From Gammaproteobacteria bacterium (GTDB taxonomy: Bacteria; Pseudomonadota; Gammaproteobacteria; Pseudomonadales; Halieaceae): a stretch of DNA of 64,000 nucleotides. The DNA is taken from contig JAUIMF010000002.1 of assembly GCA_030433415.1 (NCBI GenBank), positions 1-64,000 of the forward strand, read 5' to 3'. Below the pieces are notes generated by a model. It did not search any database, was not told the DNA's origin, and worked only from the letters and a program-made list of their open reading frames with translations. Positions within the stretch are counted from its first letter, which is position 1, and each line of letters starts with the position of its first letter. This document shows positions 53,218 through 61,315 of this stretch, in pieces. The translations under genes and the position numbers were made by a program.

Positions 53218-53438
53218 GCTGCTCGCGCATCTCCATCGGCGTCAGCGCACTGCTCACCGCGCTCGACGGACGCCCGGATATCGCCGTGTCGCCCCGCGTC
53301 CACACTGCTGGGCAGAGCGGCCTAGCGATCTTGCTGGTGCGAGGCGGGGCGGGCGAGGTTGCTTTGAGCGTCCGTCGAGCGCGGTCAATCCGTGTCGTGG
53401 CGCCGATGGAGATGCGCGAGCAGCTCAAAGTAACCTCG
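53218..53438. repeat. Long compound inverted repeat in a gene-free region
   Basis: The gap between the receptor gene and gabD (53073-53519, 447 nt) has no convincing gene. It holds a perfect 24-bp inverted pair (53218-53241 with 53401-53424), a perfect 17-bp inner pair (ACCGCGCTCGACGGACG, 53256-53272, with 53369-53385), and a third pair of 15 bp with one mismatch (53354-53368 with 53424-53438) that crosses the others. The first two could fold one long stem-loop; the third competes with them. The origin may be a palindromic intergenic element. I see no transposase or terminal target duplication. Confidence 0.85.
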
Positions 53439-53516
53439 TCTGCTCCGCCGTGGACGGAGTGGTAGAGCGCCGAAGCATCTGCTCCGCCGTGGACGAAGCG
53501 TGAAAGCGCCGAGGGC
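53439..53516 (+). repeat. Two imperfect 39-bp tandem repeats
   Basis: Two 39-bp units, 53439-53477 and 53478-53516, share their first 18 bases (TCTGCTCCGCCGTGGACG) and most of the rest, ending in AGCGCCGA. They follow directly after the compound inverted repeat and end 4 nt before the gabD stop codon. Confidence 0.85.
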
Positions 53517-53519
53517 AGG

Positions 53520-54989
53520 TTATATCCCGCCCATCAGCATGTACTTGATCTCGGTGTAGTCATCCATGCCGTACTTGGATCCTTCGCGTCCGGAGCCGGA
53601 TTCCTTGATGCCACCAAAGGGCGCCATCTCGTTGGAGATGATGCCTTCGTTGATGCCGACGATGCCGTATTCCAGTGCCTCCGCGACGCGCCAGACGCGG
53701 CCGAGGTCACGGGCGTAGAAATACGAGGCCAGACCGAATTCCGTGTCGTTGGCCATGGCGATGACTTCTTCTTCTGTATCGAAGGGAATGACCGGCGCGA
53801 CGGGGCCGAAGATTTCATTGCGAAAGACCGCCATGGAGCTGTCGACGTTGGTGAGCACTGTGGGCGCGTAGAAGTTGCCGCCGAGTTCATGGCGCCCACC
53901 GCCGAGGGCGACGGATGCGCCGGCCTGCACCGAGGCCTGTACGAGCGCATCCACGTCCTCTACCGCCTTGGCGTTGACCAGGGGGCCGACCACCACGCCG
54001 TCATCGGCGCCGTTGCCAACACTCATGGCCGCGGTTTTGGCGACCAGTTTTTCGACAAATGCATCGTAGATGCCGCGCTGTACGAACAGACGATTGGAGC
54101 AGACGCAGGTCTGACCGGCGTTGCGGTACTTGGAAATCAGGGCACCGTCGACGGCGGCGTCGAGGTCGGCGTCATCAAAAACAATGAACGGTGCGTTGCC
54201 ACCCAGTTCCATCGAGGTCTTTTTCATGGTCTCGGCGCACTGGGCCTGCAGTACTTTGCCGATTGGTGTGGACCCGGTGAAGGTCAGTTTGCGCACCAGG
54301 GGATTGCCCGTGAGCTCCGCGCCGATCACGCGGGCTGAACCGGCGACCACGTTGATGACGCCGTCGGGTATGCCCGCGCGAGCACCGAGCTCCGCAATCG
54401 CCAGCGCGCTCAGCGGTGTTTCGCTCGCGGGCTTGATCACGATGCTGCAGCCGGCGGCAAGGGCGGGCGCGGCTTTACGCGTGATCATGGCAATGGGGAA
54501 GTTCCATGGGGTGATTGCGGCGACGACGCCAACGGGCTGGCGTATGCAGACGATGCGCTTGTCCTGGCCGGGGGAGGGGATGACGTCGCCATACAGGCGC
54601 TTGGCTTCTTCGCCGAACCACTCAACGTAGCTAGCGCCATAGGCAACTTCGCCGCGGGATTCCGCCAGAGGCTTGCCCTGTTCGGCGGTCATGATCTGCG
54701 CCAGGTCTTCCTGGTTCGCCATGATCAGGTCAAACCAGCGGCGCAGGACCTGGGCCCGGGCCTTGGCGCTCTGGTGCTTCCAGTCCCGCATGGCGGTCGC
54801 GGCGGCATCGATGGCGCGGCGGGTCTCAGCGTCACCCACGCTGGCGATCTCGCAGATTGTCGCGCCCGTCGCGGGGTTACTTACCGCCAGGGTCTTGCCA
54901 TCGTCGGCGTCGACCCAGATACCGCCGATGTAGGCCTGAGTGCGCAGAAGCGTTGGATCGCTGAGCGTGAGGGTCTGGGTGCTGGTCAT
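53520..54989 (-). CDS. gabD: Succinate-semialdehyde dehydrogenase-like aldehyde dehydrogenase
   Basis: The protein has 489 residues of the GabD branch of aldehyde dehydrogenases. It has ITPWNFPIAMITRKAAPALAAGC, the general base in MELGGNAPFIVFDDADLD, the nucleophile in NAGQTCVCSNRLFV (about residue 290) and the family tail FGGIKESGSGREGSKYGMDDY. It oxidises succinate semialdehyde, and many members also take glutarate semialdehyde. The latter would supply glutarate to the gcdH/CoA-transferase operon in this window, but no aminotransferase gene (gabT) is adjacent. It lies downstream of pspF on the same strand with an 80-nt gap and is probably transcribed separately. Confidence 0.9.
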   Translation of the reverse strand: MTSTQTLTLSDPTLLRTQAYIGGIWVDADDGKTLAVSNPATGATICEIASVGDAETRRAIDAAATAMRDWKHQSAKARAQVLRRWFDLIMANQEDLAQIMTAEQGKPLAESRGEVAYGASYVEWFGEEAKRLYGDVIPSPGQDKRIVCIRQPVGVVAAITPWNFPIAMITRKAAPALAAGCSIVIKPASETPLSALAIAELGARAGIPDGVINVVAGSARVIGAELTGNPLVRKLTFTGSTPIGKVLQAQCAETMKKTSMELGGNAPFIVFDDADLDAAVDGALISKYRNAGQTCVCSNRLFVQRGIYDAFVEKLVAKTAAMSVGNGADDGVVVGPLVNAKAVEDVDALVQASVQAGASVALGGGRHELGGNFYAPTVLTNVDSSMAVFRNEIFGPVAPVIPFDTEEEVIAMANDTEFGLASYFYARDLGRVWRVAEALEYGIVGINEGIISNEMAPFGGIKESGSGREGSKYGMDDYTEIKYMLMGGI

Positions 54990-55068
54990 GGTGATGATCC
55001 CTGGCTGGTTAAACGCCTAACTTACCGCTTGAGGGCCAACGAGAAAACGCCCCTCGATGGGTAGGCGT

Positions 55069-56145
55069 CTACATGCCTGGCGTGGCGACGCCGCCGGGTT
55101 GCCAGGCGGCGCCTTTGCGTCGTCCCGTTACACCGTGTTTGCGCACGAGGCCGCGAATCTGGTCATAGCTCAGACCCAGGGCCTCGGCGGCCCGTCGCTG
55201 GTTGTGATCGTTCGCCGCGAGGGCCTTGAGCAGCAGGGCGCGCTCATAGTCGTCCACGGCTGATCGCAGATCTGACACCAGCGTGACGGGTGGCGTGTCG
55301 CCAATTTCTTGAGGCGCACGAGTGCTGGATGGTTCCTTACCCGAGTCCCGCGCGGGTTGTTCCAGGGCCCAGGGCGTGGCGAAGGGGTCCACGATGAGTT
55401 CGGCCACGGGATGATCTGCGTCACCCCAGCGGTGCAGGGAGCGCTCCACCACGTTTTTAAGCTCCCGGACGTTGCCCGGCCACGGGTGATCCTGAATCTG
55501 CTCCAGCGCCGACGGTGCAAAGCCCGGGAACAGTTCCCAGCCCAGTTCGGCGCTCATCTGCACGGCAAAGTGGTCGGCCAGCAGCAGGGCGTCGCGGTCC
55601 CGCTCGCGCAGTGGTGGCATGTGCACCACATCAAAGCTCAGACGATCCAGCAGGTCCGCCCGAAAGCTGTTTTCAAGGGCCATGGTGCGCAGGTCAGCGT
55701 TGGTGGCGCCGATCACGCGCACGTTCACGCGTAGCGTTTCCTGGCCGCCCACGCGTTCGAATTCTCCGTATTCGATCAGACGCAGTAGCTTCTCCTGCAG
55801 CGGGAGCGACATGGTGCCGATTTCGTCCAGTAGCAGCGTGCCGCCGTCGGCGCGCTCGAAACGCCCGATGTGCTGGCGCGTGGCGCCGGTGAAGGCTCCG
55901 GCTTCGTGGCCGAAGAGTTCTGTCTCGAGCAGGGTTTCGGCCATGGCTGCGCAGTTGACCCGCACGAAGGGTTCGTCCCAGCGCGGCGACAGGTAGTGCA
56001 GGCGTTCAGCTGCGAGTTCCTTGCCGGTACCGCGCTCGCCCAACACGAGGACCGGGCGATCCACGCCAGCGAGCTGGGACAGGTGATCCAGGGCTTCGGC
56101 GAGCGCCAGGGATTCACCCAGCATGTTGTCAGGTTGCGAACGCAT
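55069..56145 (-). CDS. pspF: PspF, sigma-54 enhancer-binding activator of the phage-shock operon
   Basis: The protein has 358 residues and lacks a receiver domain, as PspF does. The AAA+ domain (about 8-235) shows Walker A LGERGTGKELAAERLHYLS, the sigma-54 loop GHEAGAFTGA, Walker B GTLLLDEIGTM and ADLLDRLSFDVV. A linker of about 50 residues precedes the Fis-type helix-turn-helix (NQRRAAEALGLSYDQIRGLVRKHG). PspA inhibits PspF until membrane stress. The ATG at 56145 fits the E. coli start; a TTG at 56181 would add 12 unrelated residues. The gene is divergent from the psp operon. The C-terminal tail after the HTH is slightly longer than in E. coli. Confidence 0.93.
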   Translation of the reverse strand: MRSQPDNMLGESLALAEALDHLSQLAGVDRPVLVLGERGTGKELAAERLHYLSPRWDEPFVRVNCAAMAETLLETELFGHEAGAFTGATRQHIGRFERADGGTLLLDEIGTMSLPLQEKLLRLIEYGEFERVGGQETLRVNVRVIGATNADLRTMALENSFRADLLDRLSFDVVHMPPLRERDRDALLLADHFAVQMSAELGWELFPGFAPSALEQIQDHPWPGNVRELKNVVERSLHRWGDADHPVAELIVDPFATPWALEQPARDSGKEPSSTRAPQEIGDTPPVTLVSDLRSAVDDYERALLLKALAANDHNQRRAAEALGLSYDQIRGLVRKHGVTGRRKGAAWQPGGVATPGM

Positions 56146-56173
56146 AGGTGAAAAATACCTGTTATATGGTGAT

Positions 56174-56218
56174 AAATCCAACTGTATAAGGCAAATATAG
56201 CCTTTAATTGGTGGATTT
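56174..56218. promoter_or_regulatory. Candidate PspF enhancer (interrupted dyad)
   Basis: AAATCCA (56174-56180) and TGGATTT (56212-56218) flank an inner dyad AAGGC (56188-56192)...GCCTT (56200-56204) with an AAATATA centre. The dyad lies about 65-105 bp upstream of the sigma-54 promoter, in AT-rich DNA between pspF and the psp operon, where PspF sites are expected. Confidence 0.45.
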
Positions 56219-56280
56219 TACCGAAAAATTGTCCAATATAAACGGCTAACCCATTGTTTTGTAACGCATAAAGGATTTTC

Positions 56281-56296
56281 TGGCCCGCTTATTGGA
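56281..56296 (+). promoter_or_regulatory. Sigma-54 promoter of the psp operon
   Basis: TGGCCCGCTTATTGGA matches TGGCACGNNNNTTGCW at all but two fixed positions, with correct -24/-12 spacing. It is 41 nt upstream of the first gene of the operon and opposite pspF, the standard layout of phage-shock loci. Confidence 0.7.
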
Positions 56297-56337
56297 ACAG
56301 TTACCGTGAACGCAACGCAGCACACGGGAACGCAACA

Positions 56338-56535
56338 ATGCAACCGGACCGACTAATCATCTACCTCGCCCTGGGCATCGTCGCCAGCGGGATAGCAGCG
56401 GTCACGGGGCCATCACCCGCGCTTCTCACCCTGTTTCAGGTCGTGTTGGTAGTGGAACTGGTGAATCTGATTTCGGCTCCGGGCGATGACATCGGCCGGC
56501 CAGCAGACACCCTGAGTAACTCGCAAGGAGAGTAG
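56338..56535 (+). CDS. Small membrane protein, first gene of the psp operon
   Basis: The protein has 65 residues with two hydrophobic segments (about residues 7-23 and 28-46) and a short polar tail (APGDDIGRPADTLSNSQGE). It lies between the sigma-54 promoter and pspA, with 2 nt to the pspA start, so it should be induced together with pspABC. Its own ribosome-binding site is weak (GGGAAC), while pspA has AAGGAGAG within its last codons. I do not recognise it as PspB, C, D, E or G. It could be a new member of the phage-shock membrane complex; this is inference. Confidence 0.65.
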   Translation: MQPDRLIIYLALGIVASGIAAVTGPSPALLTLFQVVLVVELVNLISAPGDDIGRPADTLSNSQGE

Positions 56536-56537
56536 AG

Positions 56538-57221
56538 ATGGGTATTTTTTCGCGCATGAGCGACATCATTAACTCAAACATCAATTCGCTGCTGGACCAG
56601 GCGGAAGATCCAGAAAAGATGATCCGCCTGATCATTCAGGAGATGGAGGACACTCTGGTTGAGGTGCGTAGTTCCTCTGCCCGCGTCCTGGCGGACCGCA
56701 AAGCCGCCGCACGGCGCGTTGAGCAACTGCAAAGCGAAGCCAACGGCTGGGAAGAAAAAGCGAAGCTGGCGATCAGCAAGGGTCGTGAAGACCTGGCCCG
56801 CGCCGCGCTGCAGGAAAAGCGCGAGATTGAGGACGAACTGGAGTCCGTGAACGCGGAACTTGCCGCAACCGACGAACACATCGAGCAGCTGAATGACGAG
56901 ATCACCAAGCTGCAGAGCAAGCTCAACGACGCCAAGGCCAAGAAGAAGGCCCTGGTCATGCGCTCCAAGACCGTCGAGTCGCGCATCAAGGTCAAGCGCC
57001 AGGTGAACCGCGAGGCGCTGGATGATGCCTTCTCCCGCTTCGAGCACTTTGAGCGCCGCATGGACAATCTCGAGAGCCAGCTCGAGGTCATGGATATGGG
57101 GAAGGATGTCGCTCCGTCGCTGGCCGCAGAAATCAGCGCTCTCGAAGAGGACGAAAAGATTTCGGCGGAGCTGGAACGGCTGAAGGCCGAGGTGGGTGCC
57201 GGGGAAGAGAAGCGGGATTGA
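56538..57221 (+). CDS. pspA: Phage shock protein A (PspA/IM30)
   Basis: The protein has 227 residues, almost entirely helical coiled coil. It begins MGIFSRMSDIINSNINSLLDQAEDPEKMIRLIIQEME, the amphipathic membrane-binding helix and first hairpin of PspA, and contains KVKRQVNREALDDAFSRFEHFERRMDNLE near the centre. It binds stressed inner membrane as an ESCRT-III-like scaffold and restrains PspF when free. AGGAGAG lies before the ATG. A GCC-rich stem-loop with a TTCG loop follows its stop, before pspB. Confidence 0.95.
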   Translation: MGIFSRMSDIINSNINSLLDQAEDPEKMIRLIIQEMEDTLVEVRSSSARVLADRKAAARRVEQLQSEANGWEEKAKLAISKGREDLARAALQEKREIEDELESVNAELAATDEHIEQLNDEITKLQSKLNDAKAKKKALVMRSKTVESRIKVKRQVNREALDDAFSRFEHFERRMDNLESQLEVMDMGKDVAPSLAAEISALEEDEKISAELERLKAEVGAGEEKRD

Positions 57222-57241
57222 AATCGCGCGATCATTCCCCT

Positions 57242-57266
57242 GCCATCCGCCTTCGGGCAGGATGGC
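57242..57266 (+). other. Stem-loop with TTCG loop between pspA and pspB
   Basis: GCCATCC-GCC (57242-57251) pairs with GGC-A-GGATGGC (57256-57266) around a TTCG tetraloop, with one bulged A. No T run follows, so it is more likely an mRNA-stabilising or processing element than a full terminator. It would let pspA be expressed above pspBC. Confidence 0.6.
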
Positions 57267-57296
57267 GTTATCACCCTCTGAGACAGGGAGTCACCC

Positions 57297-57560
57297 ATGG
57301 ATTTTTTTGAGTTCATATTCGTACCGACGATCCTCTTTATGGTCATCGTTGCGCCCATGTGGCTCGCGATGCACTACAAGAGCGTGAACCGCTCCAGTCG
57401 CAGCCTGAGTGCCGAGGATCGCGAGAACGTGGAGCAGATCCTGGTGACCGTCGATCGCTTGACGGAACGAATCCAGGCCCTGGAGTCGATTCTGGACGCC
57501 GATCACGGTGACTGGCGCGAATCGGACGACAAGGGCCGTAGTGAAGGGAGCACGTCATGA
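57297..57560 (+). CDS. pspB: Phage shock protein B
   Basis: The protein has 87 residues. One N-terminal membrane segment (MDFFEFIFVPTILFMVIVAPMW, reading up to about residue 22) is followed by MHYKSVNRSS and a leucine-zipper-like coiled coil (about 40-68, NVEQILVTVDRLTERIQALESIL). PspB works with PspC to sense membrane damage and recruit PspA from PspF. The tail is longer than in E. coli by about ten polar residues. The stop overlaps the pspC start by 4 nt. Confidence 0.92.
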   Translation: MDFFEFIFVPTILFMVIVAPMWLAMHYKSVNRSSRSLSAEDRENVEQILVTVDRLTERIQALESILDADHGDWRESDDKGRSEGSTS

Positions 57561-58120
57561 CTGAGTACTATCGCGAAGACCGCCGCCGTCGCCATCGCAA
57601 GCAGCGCAAGCTGAGTCAGTTCCGCGAGCGCCGGCAGCACGGCTGGGGCATGGGCCTGTACCGCAATCGCCGCGACGGCAAGATCTGCGGCGTGGCTGCG
57701 GGCCTGGCGGACTACTGGGATGTGGCGGACTGGGTGCCGCGCCTGCTGTTTATCGGTGCCTTTCTGTTCACCGGTACCCTGGCGATCTGGGCCTACGTGG
57801 CGGGTTTCTTTCTGCTCAGCCCCCGGCCCGAGGATCGAAGTTCACGCCGCCGCCGCAAGGATACCGCTGATGAGGATTCCGTAGAGGTCAAGGTGGACAT
57901 CCGCTCTGCGAACGAGGAGGCCTTTGGTCCCGAAATGGAGTACGACGAGCGGTATCACGACTATCGCCCCCGGCGCATGTTCCGGTACAGCGACAGCGCC
58001 AGTGTGCGCCTTGCCCGGGCTCGGGAGCGCCTTGACGCCGCGGTGCGTCGTGTCGAAAACATGGAAAGCTATGTGACCTCACGCCGCTTCAAGCTCAATC
58101 GCGAGTTCTCCCGTCTGTGA
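57557..58120 (+). CDS. pspC: Phage shock protein C
   Basis: The protein has 187 residues. A basic start (YREDRRRRHRKQRK) leads to the PspC domain (about 34-95, GLYRNRRDGKICGVAAGLADYW) with membrane segments, and then a long cytoplasmic or periplasmic tail (about 100-187). The tail is charged and ends in a coiled coil with RLARARERLDAAVRRVENMESYV. E. coli PspC has about 120 residues, so the tail is extended. It is the last gene of the operon and overlaps pspB by 4 nt. Confidence 0.92.
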   Translation: MTEYYREDRRRRHRKQRKLSQFRERRQHGWGMGLYRNRRDGKICGVAAGLADYWDVADWVPRLLFIGAFLFTGTLAIWAYVAGFFLLSPRPEDRSSRRRRKDTADEDSVEVKVDIRSANEEAFGPEMEYDERYHDYRPRRMFRYSDSASVRLARARERLDAAVRRVENMESYVTSRRFKLNREFSRL

Positions 58121-58129
58121 CAGGGGTCC

Positions 58130-58153
58130 GGCAGGGGGCTTGTGCCGCCTGCC
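58130..58153 (+). terminator. Terminator-like hairpin after pspC
   Basis: GGCAGG (58130-58135) and CCTGCC (58148-58153) form a stem that continues, after a G-G mismatch, with GGC/GCC around a TTGT loop. It begins 9 nt after the pspC stop. There is no T run, so termination may be partial. A TATAAA box at 58175-58180 could start the next transcript. Confidence 0.45.
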
Positions 58154-58229
58154 ACGCGCTGTATCCTCCAGAGCTATAAATACAGTTGCGCCTACGGCAT
58201 TCCGCAGTGTCGTCGGCTCTGGAGGTTTG

Positions 58230-59054
58230 ATGGCCGTTCGTCGCATGGCCTTTTTCGACGATGTGGTAGTGCCTGGCAGCGATGCTGTCGATCCCTTCTA
58301 TCTGCCACCCCCCGCGCCGATTCTGGCGCTGACGGAGTTTCACCGTGTCAGTCTCGAGGTGGTTTCCCTGGCGACGCTGGGTCGATTGCTGCACGCGCTG
58401 CCCCGAGGAGACGGGCACCCGGTGATGGTGCTGCCGGGGTTTCTGGGGTCGGACTCTTACAACGCGGCATTACGACGATTTCTCACGCGCCTGGGCTACA
58501 AGGTGCACGGCTGGGGTCTGGGGCGGAACCTGGGGCCGCGCGATGACGCGCTGACCAAACTGCAGGACCGGCTGGCGTTTCTTGTGGACCGTTACGGCGA
58601 GCCCCTGTCGTTGATCGGCCATAGTCTGGGCGGTATTTTTGCCCGGGAACTGGCTCGAGAGACGCCGGAGCAGGTACGCCAGGTTGTGTCGCTGGGCAGT
58701 CCCTTCGGGCGAGGCCGCAACAGTGCGTCGTACCCCGCGCGGTTATTCGAGGCCCTGAACCCCATGGACGAAATCCCCATCGCCCTGGACGAGTTGCACT
58801 GGTCGCCTCCCGTACCTACGACCGCGGTGTATTCCAAAGGCGATGGCATCGTGAACTGGCGAACAGCGGTGCAGAGCGAGGACTTTGCCCATGCCCCTGT
58901 GCAAAACATTCGCGTGCGCGGCAGTCATTGCGGTATGACCCTCAATCCCACGGTCTGGTACATTCTGGCGGACCGGCTCCGGCAGGCGCTGGATGACTGG
59001 AAGCCGTTTACGGCTGACGGTGTGGCAAAGGTGCTGTTGCCACGCCATCACTGA
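58230..59054 (+). CDS. Alpha/beta-fold hydrolase (lipase-like)
   Basis: The protein has 274 residues. It has the oxyanion region HPVMVLPGFLGSDSYN, the nucleophile LSLIGHSLGGIFARELA (about residue 135), and the pattern QVVSLGSPFGRGRN and YSKGDGIVNWR, followed by GSHCGMTLNPTVWYIL with the likely catalytic histidine. This resembles triacylglycerol lipase-like or PGAP1-like bacterial hydrolases. I start it at 58230, where GGAGG is 4 nt upstream. A longer start reading through the psp terminator is unlikely. The substrate is unknown. Confidence 0.82.
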   Translation: MAVRRMAFFDDVVVPGSDAVDPFYLPPPAPILALTEFHRVSLEVVSLATLGRLLHALPRGDGHPVMVLPGFLGSDSYNAALRRFLTRLGYKVHGWGLGRNLGPRDDALTKLQDRLAFLVDRYGEPLSLIGHSLGGIFARELARETPEQVRQVVSLGSPFGRGRNSASYPARLFEALNPMDEIPIALDELHWSPPVPTTAVYSKGDGIVNWRTAVQSEDFAHAPVQNIRVRGSHCGMTLNPTVWYILADRLRQALDDWKPFTADGVAKVLLPRHH

Positions 59055-59092
59055 GGTACCCTGTCCCATTATCGGGTGGGGGTTTCCCATCG

Positions 59093-60499
59093 ATGGATAG
59101 TTCTATTCCACCAATCCTGAGGCTTGCCACGGGCCATGGGCTTTGCATCGCCTGTGCAGTATTGCTGTATCTGGTTGGCGTTCCCGCGGCCGTTGCGCAG
59201 GCTGAGGCGAGCAACGATCCTCGCTGGCAGTTCGACGGCAATCTGCGCGTGCGTTGGGAGACCCTGGAAGATTCGTTTCGCCTGGCCGCTCCGGATCGCG
59301 ATGAGTTGATGCTCACGCGCCTGGATCTGGCACTGCAGTACGATGCGCAGCGCTGGTTTGGTCGTGTCGAAGTCCAGGACTCGCGTGCCTGGGGCGACAA
59401 GATGCTGTCACCACTGGGCACCGACGACGTCAACACCCTCGAACCCGTTGCGGCGCACCTGGGCCTACGCTGGGCGAGCGAAGGGATGCTAAACGGGGCC
59501 TGGATACTTCGCGCCGGGCGCATGACCATCGATTACGGTAGCCGGCGACTGCTGGCGCGCAATCGCTTTCGCAATACCAGCAACGCGTTCCAGGGCGTGC
59601 GTGTGAGTTTTGAACGCGAGGCATCGCAGAGCGAGGTTTTTTATACCTATCCATTGCAGCGACAGCCGACGCTTCTGGATGGAGACAAGCTGCGGGAAAA
59701 TGAGTTCACGCTGGACAAAGCGGGGCGGTCCGAGCGCTTCTGGGGGTTCAGTCACGACTGGCAGCTCCCGGATGGGGGTGCCGACATGGCGGTCTATTTC
59801 TTTGCGAGCGAGCTGTCGGACCGCCCCGGTCGCCCCGTCGCTGACCGCCGACTCCGCACCCTGGGTGCCCGGTTGCTGGACTCGTCCCCCCGCTGGGAAT
59901 GGGAATTCGAAGGCGCCTACCAATGGGGGCGATCGCGCAAAAGTGCGGTGGATACCGCAAGCCCGCTGGATCACGAGGCGTGGTTTGTCCACGCTCATGC
60001 GGGTCTGACGCTACGCGACGGACTAAGTCTGCAACTGGTCTGGGACGGTGCCAGCGGCGATCGCAATCCGCAGGACAGCAAAAATCAGCGATTTGATCGC
60101 CTGTACGGAGCGCGGGCTTTTGAGCTCGGACCCAGCGGCATATTCGGTGCGGGAATACGCAGTAATCTGCGCTCCCCGGCGGTGCGTCTGCGCTGGCGGC
60201 CTGGCACCGAGCATCAGTTTCTGGTGTCCCTGCGCCAGCTCTCATTGGACAGTGCCCGGGATCAGGCACCCAGTGCCCTGCGTGTTGATGCGTCCGGTCT
60301 TTCGGGGCGCGATCTGGGTCGGCAGTGGGAGTTGCGGTGGCGGTGGCAACCTGCCGCGCAGTCCTGGGCTACGGAAATCGGCGCAGCCTATCTGGACAAG
60401 GGAGCCTATTTCAGTGGCACCAATCCCGATGCGACTCTGAATCCGGCGGCACCGTCGAACAGTCGCTATCTGTTTGCGCAGGTGAACTGGCGTTTCTAG
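59093..60499 (+). CDS. AlgE-like outer-membrane porin (alginate export family)
   Basis: The protein has 468 residues. A signal peptide (about residues 12-36) is followed by an 18-strand-type beta-barrel of the alginate-export family. It has WQFDGNLRVRWETLEDSFR, TRLDLALQYDAQRWFGRVEVQDSRAWG, LRAGRMTIDYGSRRLLARNRFRNT and a C-terminal aromatic FAQVNWRF. No alginate biosynthesis genes are nearby, and in related genomes such porins are often single genes. A role in passage of anionic or aromatic compounds is possible, but not shown. The stop overlaps the converging gene by 4 nt. Confidence 0.85.
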   Translation: MDSSIPPILRLATGHGLCIACAVLLYLVGVPAAVAQAEASNDPRWQFDGNLRVRWETLEDSFRLAAPDRDELMLTRLDLALQYDAQRWFGRVEVQDSRAWGDKMLSPLGTDDVNTLEPVAAHLGLRWASEGMLNGAWILRAGRMTIDYGSRRLLARNRFRNTSNAFQGVRVSFEREASQSEVFYTYPLQRQPTLLDGDKLRENEFTLDKAGRSERFWGFSHDWQLPDGGADMAVYFFASELSDRPGRPVADRRLRTLGARLLDSSPRWEWEFEGAYQWGRSRKSAVDTASPLDHEAWFVHAHAGLTLRDGLSLQLVWDGASGDRNPQDSKNQRFDRLYGARAFELGPSGIFGAGIRSNLRSPAVRLRWRPGTEHQFLVSLRQLSLDSARDQAPSALRVDASGLSGRDLGRQWELRWRWQPAAQSWATEIGAAYLDKGAYFSGTNPDATLNPAAPSNSRYLFAQVNWRF

Positions 60500-61227
60500 G
60501 GGCGCCGCACACCGGTCAGCGGATTGATCGCGTCTTCGCCACCTGTATAACGGAGAATGCCGTAATAAATGCCAGCGGCGGAGCCTTCAAGCAGTGCCTC
60601 GACCACCATGCCGTCGGTATCGACGGACTCGGCGGCATTCAAGAGTCTGCGAAAGATGCGTTTGAAATTTTCGCTGTGGCGTTTACGAATCGCCGTTCCA
60701 TAGAGAATCTCCTGGAGCGCCGCTTCGTCTTCACGTCGGTCCGCCGCCGCGGCGATCATGCGACGAATAAACAGCGAGTGATCACCGGTGCTGGCCTCGG
60801 AGCGTAGCTGCGAGAATTCATCCAGATCGACTTCTCCGGTGCCGGTCGGGCCAAACACTGAGACATAGTGAAACGCCGCAACGCTGCCCAATTGATCCTG
60901 AATCAGATTGAGCAGTTTGAAATAGGAGTCCCGGCGGGAATGGAGTTCCAGGCGGCGCGTGCTGCGCTCTTGCATGCTGATGGCCCGAGTGTTGGCCGTG
61001 ATCTCTTTTTGTTGCATGAAATGGCCGATCACCAGCCAGAGAAAAGCCAGCGGGGCGAAGGCGCCTTCGAAAAAGCTGCCGATATCGGCGGTGGGCAGTG
61101 CCAGAAAGTTCTCCCAGCCCACGATGGCTGAGAGGTATACCAGGCCGCCGCCGATCCAGATGCTGGTGACCGTCAGACCAAAGAGAATGCGCCAGTCCAG
61201 GCCGTGGGGTGCTTCGTGTTCATCCAT
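60496..61227 (-). CDS. Membrane protein of unknown function, 243 aa
   Basis: I do not recognise the family. The protein has 243 residues with two N-terminal hydrophobic segments (about 12-35 and 48-68, FGLTVTSIWIGGGLVYLSAI and FEGAFAPLAFLWLVIGHF). A helical soluble part follows (about 70-235), with QQKEITANTRAISMQERSTRR, a coiled-coil-like linker, and a domain with FIRRMIAAAADRREDEAAL. The architecture, two membrane helices plus a helical cytoplasmic domain, resembles bacterial sensory or scaffolding proteins. It lies head-to-tail with the porin gene end and is divergent from the hydrolase gene. Confidence 0.7.
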   Translation of the reverse strand: MDEHEAPHGLDWRILFGLTVTSIWIGGGLVYLSAIVGWENFLALPTADIGSFFEGAFAPLAFLWLVIGHFMQQKEITANTRAISMQERSTRRLELHSRRDSYFKLLNLIQDQLGSVAAFHYVSVFGPTGTGEVDLDEFSQLRSEASTGDHSLFIRRMIAAAADRREDEAALQEILYGTAIRKRHSENFKRIFRRLLNAAESVDTDGMVVEALLEGSAAGIYYGILRYTGGEDAINPLTGVRRP

Positions 61228-61315
61228 GGGGCCAGCATAGCAGAGGTATATGCAATGGGGCTTTTGCCGCAGCGCAGAGTGGCGTAGGGTGCGCGCTGGA
61301 ATTTGGGAGGATAAC

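Noticed and set aside
53129-53503. A 124-residue frame in the repeat block
   Set aside because: It starts inside a terminator, follows the inverted repeats, and its Arg/Ala-rich translation has no domain.
53439-53516. The 39-bp repeats as a CRISPR array
   Set aside because: Only two adjacent imperfect units without spacers, and no cas genes nearby.
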